A stretch of DNA of 64,000 nt from Corythucha ciliata (lineage: Eukaryota; Arthropoda; Insecta; Hemiptera; Tingidae), in the NCBI GenBank assembly GCA_038030265.1, contig CM075937.1, positions 47,596,198-47,660,197 on the forward strand, in the 5' to 3' direction. Positions 45,497 through 64,000 of this stretch are shown here, piece after piece. The translations under genes and the position numbers were made by a program. A model generated the notes under the pieces. It searched no databases. It had not been told where the DNA came from and saw nothing but the letters and a program-made list of their open reading frames with translations. Position 1 is the first letter of the stretch. The number at the start of each line of letters is the position of its first letter.

Positions 45497-46600
45497 GCTG
45501 ATTCGCAGCTCGAATTCCGAAAAAACCGCGTATTATAGCTTAAAATGATGAAAAGGCGCTCATATCGAAGCTAAAATTGAGAGAAAAAACGCCAACTCGC
45601 AGCTAAAATTGAGGATAAAACGCAGAATTGAGGATTCACGGTTTGAGAGCAAGAACGCAATTTGTGGAGGCCGTTTCACGTCTGAAATTGAGAAGGCACG
45701 CCAATGTGCTATTTAGTTTGGAGAAAACCACGCGGCGAAAAAAACCAGAAAAATAGACTCATTCATAAAACGATAGTTTGCGCTTTCCCGAAGGCACCTT
45801 TCTACCCGTAACTTGAGGTCCGAAAGTAGGCCAAATTGTCCATTTATGGCGCTAAAATTGAAGAAACGCGCGGCTAAAAGTATAATAAGGAGCGCTCTTT
45901 CACGGCAAGAGTTGTCAAAAAGCTATCGTTTGGTGCAGAAACACCAAACGAGTGGTTTTTGGAGGCAATTTCCTGGCCAAAATTGACAAAAAACGCGACT
46001 GTATCACCGCGACAATGAAGAAAAAACGCCTATACTATGTGGTAATCTACGGCTAAAGATGAGAAAAAAAAAGCCGATTCGCGGCTAAAATTGAAGAAAG
46101 AGCGTGAGTAAAAAGTAATCACCCGAGGCTATAAAATTCAGAAAAATCGATTTTTTAATTTTTTTGCGGTAAAAACTGAGAAAAGAATGACAATCAGAGG
46201 TTTATAGATGACTTTTTCTCGACAAAAAGGTCAAGAATGCACCTACGCGGCTAGAATTAAGACAAAAAACGTCAATTCGCGGTTTTTGCAGGCAACTAGC
46301 TGGCCGCAAAATTGAGACAAAGCGCGATTTTTTTTCTGTTTACCGAGGACTATTCACAGGTAAAATCGAAAGAAGGCTCGCATTCGCGGCTGAAATTGAG
46401 AAAAAACGATAATTCACAACTTCCTGCCCGAAATTGAGACTTAAAAGTTGAGACAAAAAATTTCATTCACTATTATCGTTGAGCAAGAGCGTTCATTCGC
46501 GGCTAAAAATGAGAAAAAGCAATCGTTTGCGGATAGAATTATTGAGAAAACCCTACAATACACAGTTTATGGAGGCAAATTCCTTGCCAAAAACGAGAAT

Positions 46601-47088
46601 GGGCATTAATTTAGGACTTTCAGAGACCCTGCTTTCAAGAGTCTTAAATGGTGTGTGTGTGGTGGGAGGGGGGAAGATTCTGTTTTCAAGGGAAGTATTT
46701 ACAATCCTCGTATGATGTTTATAGATGAAAGGCGCAGCCCGTTAGAGCTTCTACAATCCCCCTACGAGTTCAGAGTCCATGCCCTCCCGCCCACAAGACC
46801 ACAACACGCTATCTTGGACTACACCAATACACAAGGCTTGAGATTTACTCATTTTGAAATCTGCCCTTTCCCCCTACTCCAAACAATGCCACGTTTTGTG
46901 CGAGAAATACTCTTAATTTTCCGTTCTTTAGTCTTATAATTTAAGATAACTTGGAAGCTCGAAATTCATCAATAAATAATAAACCCGGAATTTAATGTGT
47001 GTCTACCGAAGAAGTGTGTGCTCATGAAGGAAAGAACAAAAATTAAAAATTAAGATTATTTGAAAAATCACAGTGGTTCATGGTAACC
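46601..47088. other. Unassigned spacer
   Basis: No gene recognised. A 94-codon plus-strand frame (46655-46939) lacks known motifs. A GTGTGTGTGTGG tract is at about 46652. Confidence 0.4.
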
Positions 47089-47898
47089 ACTGTTCGGGAA
47101 AACGTCCAGCGGTCAATTAAGACGACTCTTGACCGTTCATGACGTCACACCCTACCAAGGCAGCAACGGGCAAAGCTTATTGGGAACCTTTCCGGCCCCT
47201 CAGTGATTCGATCCTGACTGGTTGGTGTACTGGCTGACACTGACCGAGGCCTCTCGACCAGTGGTGCGGATAACCTTGCGGGAACCTTCCAAGCTCGACA
47301 TCCGTTATGAAGAGCCGATAGGCATTCGGGCTAGACCGTTGAGAAGACTTCGGTCACCTTTTCTCTATTCGTTCCCTCAACCTCGGTGGAGTTTGATAGA
47401 TATTACGGGGCTTAGCGACATTTGTGTCTGCCCCAGAATTCATCGAGTAAGACCGATCCTGTCCGAACCTTTCCCTGTCCTTGCCGAACCCGGCGAAGAA
47501 GACGACACCGGACTGGACGGTGCCGATCAAGGACCGGTCAACGCCATCGGTCAACTCCGATCACCAAGGAACGCTAACGGACCGTTAGCCCGACAGTCGG
47601 CCCATAGCGCTGAGGGACGCTAACCGACAAGACCAGCGGACAACGCAGCGACACCACGACCAGAGGATCTCGGAACAGCGCGAAGGGACGCTACCAGACC
47701 GCCAGTCGCGAGCTCCACGCACCGGAACAACCGGAAACCGTCAAAGACAATCATTTTTTTTTTTTACCGACACCAATTGTAAATCAGGGGGCCTGTTTCC
47801 CAAAGCAAACAACAGGTGGCGACCGTTTAATTTCTTGCATCTTCAACCCTCATCTTCGGGTCGTCCGAACGACCCCCCCATTAAGCCACACCGCGTCA
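47089..47898 (+). mobile_element. 5' LTR (copy 2) of a 412/mdg1-like element
   Basis: Begins TGTTCGGGAAAACG and runs to ACCGCGTCA just before the primer site; about 810 bp, unusually GC-rich for the window. The first 600 bp match 168-782. The open frame 47222-47623 is not a recognisable protein. Confidence 0.65.
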
Positions 47899-47900
47899 AC

Positions 47901-47919
47901 TGGCGACCGTGACAGGACT
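47901..47919 (+). other. Primer binding site for tRNA-Arg(UCG)
   Basis: TGGCGACCGTGACAGGACT is the complement of the last 19 bases (with CCA) of insect tRNA-Arg(UCG). The same primer is known for Drosophila 412 and mdg1. It starts two bases after the inferred LTR end, which supports that boundary. Confidence 0.85.
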
Positions 47920-47947
47920 GAACGACCGGTTTCACAACAAATTCAGC

Positions 47948-48112
47948 ATGCCTGAAAAAAGTATAACACAACTGACTGTCGCCGAGCTTCGTGGCGAACT
48001 CCAGAAATTGGGAGCCAGCGATGAGGGGACACCCGCTGACCTCCTAGCCCGACTCGAGGCGGTCATAGAACAGAACACGGAGGGAAACCAGCGGATACAA
48101 AATTCCACGTAG
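47948..48112 (+). pseudogene. gag start with SAP-like motif
   Basis: ATG at 47948 (MPEKSITQLTVAELRGELQK), then LGASDEGTPADLLARLEAVI and a stop at 48110-48112. Residues ~7-40 fit the SAP helix-extended-helix pattern (L.VAELR.EL...G....G..A.LL.RL), a small nucleic-acid-binding motif known at the N-terminus of some arthropod retroelement gag proteins. The stop after 54 residues leaves the rest of gag unread. 48113-48747 holds no further recognisable coding. Confidence 0.6.
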
Positions 48113-48747
48113 ATAGGATGCCCTAAGCAGATCAGGATTCCCGGAGTCAAGCCACTCAAAGTTCACAGAACATTTCATCGCGGAGTAGCGACCAAACACT
48201 TAGGGGAATCACATCCGAGGAAGTCTGAGCCGAATCCCTCCTGCGAATACGCAGCACGGGGCAAGCTTTGCACGAACCACCGGCTCCCGCCCTCCAACGG
48301 ACGGAACAATCGATTCCAGATGTTCAATGATGCACAAATCGACATGACCCCCCAACTCCACACGCCCCGGGGATGTAGTGCTCAAAAGACTCCGACGACA
48401 CCGTAGTATTCTCTGTCATTTTCATGCCTCTAAATAGCACATCTGTTTATCCTCCACTATTTTATTATTGGAGAGCTCTAGTAGAAAATAAGGCAAAGAA
48501 ACACAACAAACCGCTCTTCGACAGCTACATTACAGTTGACTTTTTTTCGGAAAGCGCCTATGACGCAAACATGCTAGCTGGCGTGTTTGAAATGACCTAA
48601 AACTTCAAAAATCGCGTATTTATTAAATGTTGGATTATTTTACGAACGGATCACGATTTATGCTCTATTTTAGCATAAATAAACCTTAAAAAATAAATTT
48701 ATGAATAAGTTCTGACCCATGAAACTTCCTCATTCGGGAAGGAAGAG

Positions 48748-49000
48748 TTGAATTATCTGGGGCACAAAGTAGGAACGGACGGGATCCGCTGTCATCCGCA
48801 AAAATTAACCGGAATCCTAAACTTCCCAGAACCTCGTAACCGCAAAACACTTCAAAGTTTCTTGGGGACGTGCCAATGGTACACCGAGAAAATGGCCCCC
48901 CTCACTCAACTATTACAGAAACAACAGCCCTGGAGGTGGGGAGAGGAAGAGGAAAAAACGTTCAACCTCATGAAAGCCGAATTCAAGGACCCCCCCCCCC
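48748..49000 (+). pseudogene. Gypsy pol fragment, RT/RNase H junction
   Basis: Reads NYLGHKVGTDGIRCHPQKLT, ILNFPEPRNRKTLQSFLGTC, MAPLTQLLQKQQPWRWGEEE and FNLMKAEFKD, the connection between RT and RNase H in Ty3/Gypsy pol. The segment that normally follows FLG is shortened. It probably belongs to the same element as the LTR at 47089, with the intervening part deleted. Ends in a C10 run near 48990. Confidence 0.8.
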
Positions 49001-49064
49001 CCATTGGCTCAGCTGGATCGTTGAACCACGACGTGGTTGGTCGTGGCCGGCTAGTCTAGAGTCC

Positions 49065-49870
49065 GAGCCATCAAAAAATTGTAAACTTGAAATTCAACGG
49101 TCCGTAACTTGCAATTTTGCTTGGCCCAAAACTATCGATTTCACATTTATTCAGCCAGGAAACTGGTAAATTCACTCAAATTAGGACCCCGAACATGCAA
49201 ACTCATTCAATTTTAAAATATCAAATGAGTTAAAATTAAAATTCCAAGCTAAGGGTAAGGGGCTGGTTTGCCCAGGGATCACGACCAAAAGACCATGAAA
49301 CATGCAGTTTCGCTGAAATTAGAACGTGAAACTTGCAGAATCGCAAGTATCCAGCCAGAAAAATACCAATTTCGCGGATAATTTTTATTTTTTTAATGTA
49401 CAATTATGCGGTTATGCGTCGGAAACTTTGCCCTGTCGTGACACGGCTAGCCCGGGACCCACGGTCACTACGAAAGACCCCCGAAACTTGAAATTTCACA
49501 GAAATAAATACGAGAAACTGGCGATTTAGCGAGAATAAATACCGGAAACTAGCAAATTCATCACAAAACTGGCAAACTGACGCAGATGTTAAGCTCAGAC
49601 TGCTGATATTGGCAATAATTATTTGCTAGTCTTTGCTGGCTGGGGGTGCTGGTCGCGGCTGGCTTGCCCTGGATCCGTGAACTTTAAAAAGAAAAGCCCC
49701 GAAACTCCAATTTATCGCGAAGGGTAAGTCTATAAAGTTGCAATTTGCTGGATACTTAGACCCGAAACTTAACATTGCAATTGAATGAAATAAAAAAAGT
49801 AAAAAGTCGTGCGGCCCGCCGCCAGTGTCCTACAATTTCCAAGCAATGGCCCGCCGAGAATTTGAGTTTA
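49065..49870. repeat. Degenerate ~30-bp tandem array, family B
   Basis: Units resembling GAAACTTGCAATTTCGC followed by (T/G)GAAATTAGGACCC, diverged. At intervals of some 200-300 bp a different segment, GGCTGGCTTGCCC(A/T)GG, occurs (49264, 49449, 49658), giving a higher-order layout. The same family is at 55690-56880. Confidence 0.75.
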
Positions 49871-49922
49871 ACACCCCTGCCTTAAAGTTTCTCCACTGAA
49901 CGAGTAATTTATTGGTTGGGCA

Positions 49923-51256
49923 CAGGGGCGGAGGTACGGGGGGGATGTAGAGGATAGATCCCCCCCTCCCCCAGAGCTACAAGTATACAAACGAAGGGGC
50001 ACTAGTACCTACCAGCGCTCTAAAGAGCCCCATAAAAATCTCCAAAAATTAGCGTTCCACGTTGAACTTAATAGGTTTAGCAGAATTTCTCGACTTCAAG
50101 CAGCCCAAAAAGGTCTGCGTACGTCCAGCTGCTTCCTTGGACTTCAGACCTCACGCAGTAGCGTATCATGGTAGGGGTGGGGTGGGGGGATCACCCCGGG
50201 CCCTCCATCAGACGGGGCCCCCGAAAAGCTTAAAATATGGAAATGAGGATTTTTAGGTTATCCATAGATGTATAGGTATGTGAAGAGGTCGAACGGTTAG
50301 ACAAAGAATTGGCTCCTTTCTACGAATTTCAGTCTATCCGACCTGAGGAATACAACGTTGTAAGTGTTATCAGCAAAGAGTGAAGGCTGAATATTCGATT
50401 GAAACCCCGAAAGCGCTATGCTGGTGGCTCAAATTGAGAAAATCCGTGCTCTCTTGAGGAAAATTCGCGGCTAAAAAGAAAAAAATACACCGTGTCCCCA
50501 GTTTCGTTAGATCCTTAAGTCCAGTAAAATGCTGATCGGCAATTTGCAACTTGCTGACAGGCTATACTATTGACAAAAAAAAATACGCTTTCAGGTTAAA
50601 ATTGTTCAAAAATGGCAAATTCACAACTGAAATTGCGAAAATCACCCATTGCCGCATGAAAAATAGAATAGATGCTAAATCACGTAATGGGAAAAATCGC
50701 CAATTTATAGCTAAAATTGCGCCAAACGCCAATTTGTGACTGAAATTAAGAAAATTCGCTAATTCACATGGTTAAAACGTCGTGGCAACTTTTGAGGCTG
50801 AAATTGAGAAAAAGCGCCAATTTATGGCAATAGGTGAAAAAACCGCTAATTCGCGAGTAAAACTGAGAAAAATCGCTAATGCATTGCGCATGGTGAACCA
50901 AAAAATCCTAATTCTCGACAAGCCCCCGCTATTTTGCGGCTAATATTCAAAAACGCTAATTTTCAGATAAAACTTATAAAATTGCTAATCCTCTGCTAAA
51001 AAAAATTGAAAAATCGCTAATTTGCTGCAAAAATTGAAGAAAACGCCAAAACTCGTGGAAAATTAAGAAACATCGCTCACGGGATAAAAACGCTACATTG
51101 CTGCTCAAGTTGAGAAAATGCGCAAACTCATGTCTAAGGGGGAGGATGGGGCAAAACCATTAATCCACGGCTAAAATTGAGAAGAACGATACACGCGGCC
51201 AAAATTGAGAAAAGCGCTAATTATGCGGGTAAAGTCCAAAAATCGCCCTTAACAGA
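49923..51256 (-). mobile_element. Truncated copy of the hAT-like element with A array
   Basis: Begins CAGGGGCGGAGGTACGGG (49923), the right terminal repeat seen at 44494 and 57900, followed by the same subterminal region (CAGAGCTACAAGTATAC, TTTAGCAGAATTTCTCGACTT, TACGTCCAGCTG) to about 50390, then minus-orientation family A units to about 51250. The copy stops at GTCCAAAAATCGCCCTTAAC, about 150 bp short of the other end as judged from 61320-61503. Confidence 0.7.
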
Positions 51257-53952
51257 TATTTTTGGTCATTTTCTCTGAGTATTTCAATTTGGGCCAGTAT
51301 GAGTCCCGTGGAGAATGATCAATTGACCAATGTACGCGGTTTCCTCCTCAAAATCATTTGAGTACAGGCCCGGATCTACGTCAATTTCGAGGGGGAGCAG
51401 GCCTAATTTTTGGCACACCATTTTGGTGCCCCGTATTTTTATCCCCTCCCCGTACTGTAGGCTGTCAACAGACAGGAGAATGCGATCGACTTCTCTGTAG
51501 TCCAAGGAAGATCCTTGACCGCTAGTGGAGGGCCTCAATTAGGTCACTCTGAAATCGTGAAAACCGACAACCAACAAAATAAGGCAAAAACCGTCATTTT
51601 CTGTCACATGAAAAGCACAGACGTGCACCTTTTATAGTGCGTTCTAACCCCCGCCGGGGGGGGGGGATGGGGGAGAATCCCCAAACATGCCTTTGTTGTT
51701 GTCGACCGACTTTTGGCCACATTTTCAGGGAACCGAATTAATTTTACCCGCAGACTTTACGCCAATAACCTCCCACCCACCCCCACCAAGCGTCCAAATG
51801 CCGACAGATTTGGCAAAACTCAGCAAGACGTGTAATTTAAAATTTTGTATTAAAACTCACACATCTTCAAACGTTTTCCTCTTCTATTTCACAACTTCCC
51901 GGTCTCCTCCAAAGCCGCTGCATTTCCGATTCAGTGAGGACGCACGAATCCAAAGGAAAAATCCATCCGCCTGGAAAACTCTGTAATCCCCCAAAAAACA
52001 AACAAAACTCAGTACTTCATTAATTCGTTCAATATTAAGAAGAGGAGGAGGGGGGAGGGGGAGAACTCACCAATTGTTTCCCCCTCGACTGATGTCTCAT
52101 TGTTCCTCATAAATCAAAGAACTGAGACGAATCAAGATTCTTCGCGCCTCCAAAAGAGGTCCCTCGCTACGCGAAGTCACCTGGAAAATAATTTAAAAAA
52201 ATAAAATAAAATAAAAATGAAACGACGGTTGAATGCAATGCGCGTGGCTAAAGTTTAAAATAAAGGGACGCAATTTCAAAGATTTAAAAACTCGAAAAAT
52301 TGCGTTCCCTGCTGGGGGTGGGGGAGGGTAAAAAGAAATCTACGGGAAATATAATATCGAAATGAGAGTGGGATTCAAAAACTAATTATAAAAAATTCAA
52401 TGATGTATGTAAAGAGGCAAAAAGGACGAGGAAATAGATGGAATTTTTCGATAATTTAAAGCGAAATTAAACGAAGTTCATCTAATTCCCTTGGAAACAG
52501 AGAGAATGAGACAAAAAAAGAGGTAATTATGGCATGTACATGTAAAACAAATTAAAAATACTGATATAATAAACATTATTACCAAAATTGATGATTGAAA
52601 TATTGAAGAAAACTTCCCTAGTTGAAAAGTAACTTCAGAACCGATCGTCTAATTTGTTCCTAATTTTTTTAAAATTTATTAATATTTTATTTAAAAAAAG
52701 GAAAACTAGTAGCACCTGAAAAAAACTAATGCACGCTATAATAAAAAAATCCAATTTAAGAGAGAGAAAAAAAGGAAAAATACTTACAAAAAAATTAAAC
52801 GAAGATGACCCTAATAATCAGTATTTCCCCCTTACCGAACGAGGAAAAACATTACTAGTAATAAAACGTTTGGTGCGCAGACCCTACCTAGCTCAAGTAA
52901 GGGGGGCAGGTATGCAAAGGCTATGGAAACGAAACGCATTAATTGAAGGCACAACACAACACAGCTTCCCAAAAACTTTTGATTGGACACTGAAAAAACT
53001 AACAGCGAAAAGAAACATAAAATTGGTGATTACATCAATTTATAATTAACAAACAAAACAAAAACACTTTTCAAATACTTACCAAGGAATAAAATAACTC
53101 CCCTTTAACCATTCAAGACTAGATAAAAAGGTCAGGAGCGAGTTTTTAAAGGTTTTAAAAGGTATTGGAAACCCACGATTAATACATAAAAAAAAAAAAA
53201 AAAAAAAAAAAACGTAGAAATAATGAAGCGAAAATAGGAAACGAGGAACTATTCGTTTTTTGGGTCTCAAAATAGAATAAAAAAATTTATTTTATACAAA
53301 TTACAAACAGCTACAAATCCGATCTTTAGTAAAAATGAAAACAAATGACTTAAACCTAAAATATTTCTCGATTTTCGAGAGGTGGAGGAGGGGAGGGTAC
53401 TGGACCTGCAAAGATTTACACTTTGCGTCATTGATTTGGGGCACAGCAAAAATATTTGCTACTAAAAAAATGGAAATAAAGAAAAAGAAAAACTAGCCGT
53501 CATAAGATAATACTTTTTCTCTCCTCCTTAAAGATAATTTGGACTGAACTTTATTGGGAATCGAAATGAAGACCCTCACCGGAAAGACAAAACAATTACT
53601 GACGTCACAAGGCGCCAAGTTTCCCTTTTCAGTTGTGTTTTTACCTCTTCCCGGGGGGAGGGCGAAACCAAGATCATAAATTTTTTACGCGAATTAAAAA
53701 ATTATTGTTCTCTAAGGAACGAAATAAACTAATAAAAAATAATTAGGGGCGAAGCTAAACCTCAAGATTCTTAATATAACACTTTTTTTTTGGGGGGAGC
53801 GGGAGGCTGGTTACGGTGAAAGTTAGTATCGATCGGGGGAGGGGGGGGGGGAAGAAAAATGTTTTTGAGTAAAAGAAAAAAACCGATGAAAACAATTAAA
53901 GAACTAATTTTACTTACAGTTTTCATTTTCAATGTAATAAATTTTGCACTTT
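51257..53952. other. 3' flank of the hnRNP gene, mostly A/T-rich
   Basis: No gene recognised with confidence. A minus-strand frame of 84 codons (51284-51538, containing DVDPGLYSNDFEEETAYIGQ) looks protein-like in composition but starts at TTG and is unidentified. 52180-53500 is A/T-rich with an A24 tract (53189-53212). Plus-strand TTTATT at 53550-53555 and 53286-53291 are AATAAA on the minus strand and may end the long hnRNP transcript. Confidence 0.4.
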
Positions 53953-62410
<8,458 letters not shown>

Positions 62411-63394
62411 TTTTTCGGTTTTCAATTATTATTAGTCTGCTGATTAAAATTCAAACACTCAAACTGGAAGATTCTCCCTTTTTTTAAATGAATTAGGAAC
62501 TTAAAAAAACTAGAAGGAAATACATAAAAAAGACGCCAAATCCCTTGCTTGCTCAATGATGGCCGCCTCTAAATAAAAGGGGGAATTATCGTCGCAGGCG
62601 GTCTGTAGGTTTCCTCGCTGGTTACCGACTCCTTGCGAGTGAGAGAGAGGGAGGACTTGCCCGCCACTTTTTTGCCTTTTTTAATATGAGGTAAACACGT
62701 GGTTCGTGTGTTGATGGGGGAAAAAAACTGTCGAATTTTGAAACTGTTGGACCTGCGGTAAATGGAACGCCGATGATCAAGCCAAAAATTGGCACGCAAG
62801 TTTCGAGTTCGGACAATGGCACGTCTATGGTGCCAGATTTGGGCACCAAAAAAGCATTGAAGCGTGGCCATTCTTCTTTCGGTTAATAAAGCCAATTTTT
62901 TTGTTCCGTCGATACCCAAAAATCCGGTAACGGTTCAAACACTCGGACCCAAGGAGGACCGTTGGACGAGGGATGACTGACGTCATTTCACTTGAACCGC
63001 CAATGCAACTCTAGATATCGTATCAAACCCGGTAGACGACTCCAAGGTCTCATTCCCCGCGGTTTTGTGTGATTGTTTTGCTGAATCAGAGCTGGCGAAC
63101 GTTATTGTATGAAAATTAAGTGTTTTTCCTATACAATGGTGAGTTCAATTCATGCATTTGTATTGCCCTCAATGTTTAGCTCTAAGTTGATTAGTAGTGA
63201 TCACTGATCAGTAGTGGTGTGATTAGTAGATGAGTTGTTAGTGTGGTGTCCTGTGCCATAAACATTGAATGCCTGGGCACCGAAATTTGTTGCATAATTT
63301 CAGCTTCAGCTCATCGACAACTGTTCTTTTTTCTTTATGTGTCCCAGCAATTAATTAATTGCAAAGGGTCCTCCTAATTTGCGGACCAACATAA
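62411..63394. other. Upstream region of the hnRNP gene
   Basis: Minus-strand sequence directly before the start codon (62411-62460) is A/T-rich and likely 5' UTR. Further up, 62622-62873 is a minus-strand open frame with GTIDVPLSELETCVPIFGLI, protein-like but not recognised. No TATA box placed with confidence; 63000-63394 shows no feature. Confidence 0.35.
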
Positions 63395-63625
63395 CGAATT
63401 CTGCGGACCAGCCCATAACTCTCCGTAAAGCGTTCCGACTGGGCTGACATTCTGTAATTATACTTTACTTCGGTGGCAGTACAAGCCATCAAAATTTGAT
63501 GATGATCGGGTAATTTGCTGACCCCCCTCTCGCCACACCACACGGAGTTGAATTCTGCGGACCAGCCCATAACTCTCCGTAAAGCGTTCCGACTGGGCTG
63601 ATTTTCTGTAATTGTACTTTATTAT
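63395..63625. repeat. Direct duplication, ~75 bp, 155 bp apart
   Basis: GAATTCTGCGGACCAGCCC ... CTGTAATTATACTTTA (63395-63471) is repeated at 63550-63624 with four or so differences. The second copy ends exactly where the (TTA)n tail of the I-like element begins. Confidence 0.8.
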
Positions 63626-64000
63626 TATTATTATTCAGTGGGCCCGCACACGGCCTAGCCGAGCCCGAAGCGCTTAAGCCGTTTCCGGCTCATACGCCAT
63701 GCCCTAAGGGTCTGACTCGGAAAAGCCTAATGCGGGTCCGCAAACCTATCTACGGCATTCACAAACTGAAGGACTCGGACCCCCTCGGCCCTCGAGAATG
63801 TGATGCCTGGCAACCTATCTGTCCCGAAAATGCGGAAACGAGTAGCCGCATACCTCTCACACTCCCCTACAAAGTGCATAGCCGATTCCTCTTCCAACTC
63901 GCAGCCCCGACACATTGGGTCTGCCACCATTCCCATTGTGTGGAGGTGCTTACGTAGCGCATAGTGGCCTGTAAACATCCCCACAACTCTCCGCATGCTG
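63619..64000 (-). pseudogene. 3' end of an I-like non-LTR retrotransposon
   Basis: The minus-strand frame from the window edge to 63727 reads MFTGHYALRKHLHTMG, DPMCRGCELEEESAMHFVGE, CERYAATRFRIFG and ends at VDRFADPH. TGH..LRKHL...G and C.RC..EEE...H....C are the C-terminal motifs following the RNase H of I/LOA/Jockey-type ORF2. About 100 bp of 3' UTR follow, then (TAA)5 at 63619-63637, a tail type known from the I clade. The element continues beyond the window. Confidence 0.75.

Larger units (their letters stand above)
42306..46600 (-). repeat. Family A array in reverse orientation (host of the 42393-44494 element)
   Basis: 42330-42384 and 44503-46600 consist of minus-orientation units (CGGCTAAAATTGAGAAAAACGCT and variants). 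The block 42393-44494 of opposite orientation interrupts it. The duplicated CAGCGAGC at both junctions shows one continuous array before the insertion. A (GA)n tract is at 45463-45493. No terminal repeats of the host array itself were recognised. Confidence 0.75.

Noticed and set aside
52729..53049. 106-codon Lys-rich frame in the hnRNP 3' flank
   Set aside because: A/T-driven composition, no motif, no splice or promoter context.

Overview
The window reads as nuclear DNA of an animal, most likely an arthropod (insect or close relative). Evidence: two host gene families with short GT-AG introns, an hnRNP A/B gene of the Hrb87F/Hrb98DE type, a tRNA-Arg(UCG) primer site like that of the fly 412/mdg1 elements, and R1-, I- and CsRn1-like retroelements. 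The species cannot be named. Most of the sequence is transposable elements and degenerate tandem repeats. No CRISPR, operon or bacterial-style signal was seen, and no tRNA or rRNA gene was recognised.

Host genes. (1) Two SLC17-type (sialin / phosphate / vesicular glutamate family) transporter paralogues lie head to head: copy A on the minus strand (10359 to 8547) and copy B on the plus strand (39973 to 41809). Each has seven readable exons of exactly matching length (173, 116, 121, 456, 133, 239, 162 nt). Both lack a recognisable first exon. About 30 kb of mobile DNA separates them. (2) An hnRNP A/B RNA-binding protein gene on the minus strand (62410 to 53953) has two RRMs and a Gly-rich tail. 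Its 6.9 kb first intron is filled with repeats, and two alternative 3' ends are visible.

Layout. 1-8500: LTR fragment, fold-back element, broken Gypsy pol ending in its LTR, a long ~30-bp degenerate array (family A), MITEs. 8547-10359: SLC17 copy A. 10959-11590: ORF1 remnant of a non-LTR element. 13270-20760: a fold-back element split by a nearly intact Ty3/Gypsy element (14516-20730) with 4-bp target duplications. 20884-25800: exon-like fragment, MITEs, A array. 25827-29606: CsRn1-like Gypsy remnant. 29735-30009: non-LTR RNase H scrap. 30008-34190: third Gypsy element, cut off by an A array. 34640-38145: minisatellite D interrupted by an R1-like element. 39973-41809: SLC17 copy B. 42300-46600: an A array split by a 2.1 kb hAT-like element that itself carries an A array. 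47089-49000: LTR, tRNA-Arg primer site and SAP-like gag of a 412/mdg1-like element. 49065-51256: B array and a truncated hAT-like copy. 53953-62410: hnRNP gene. 63619-64000: 3' end of an I-like element.

The most unusual feature is a set of unrelated degenerate tandem repeats, all with a period near 30 bp (families A, B, C). At least family A is carried inside a TIR element with terminal repeats of the type CAGTGGCGTAGGTA and a perfect 8-bp target duplication, so the arrays appear to be mobilised as cargo of non-autonomous hAT-like transposons.
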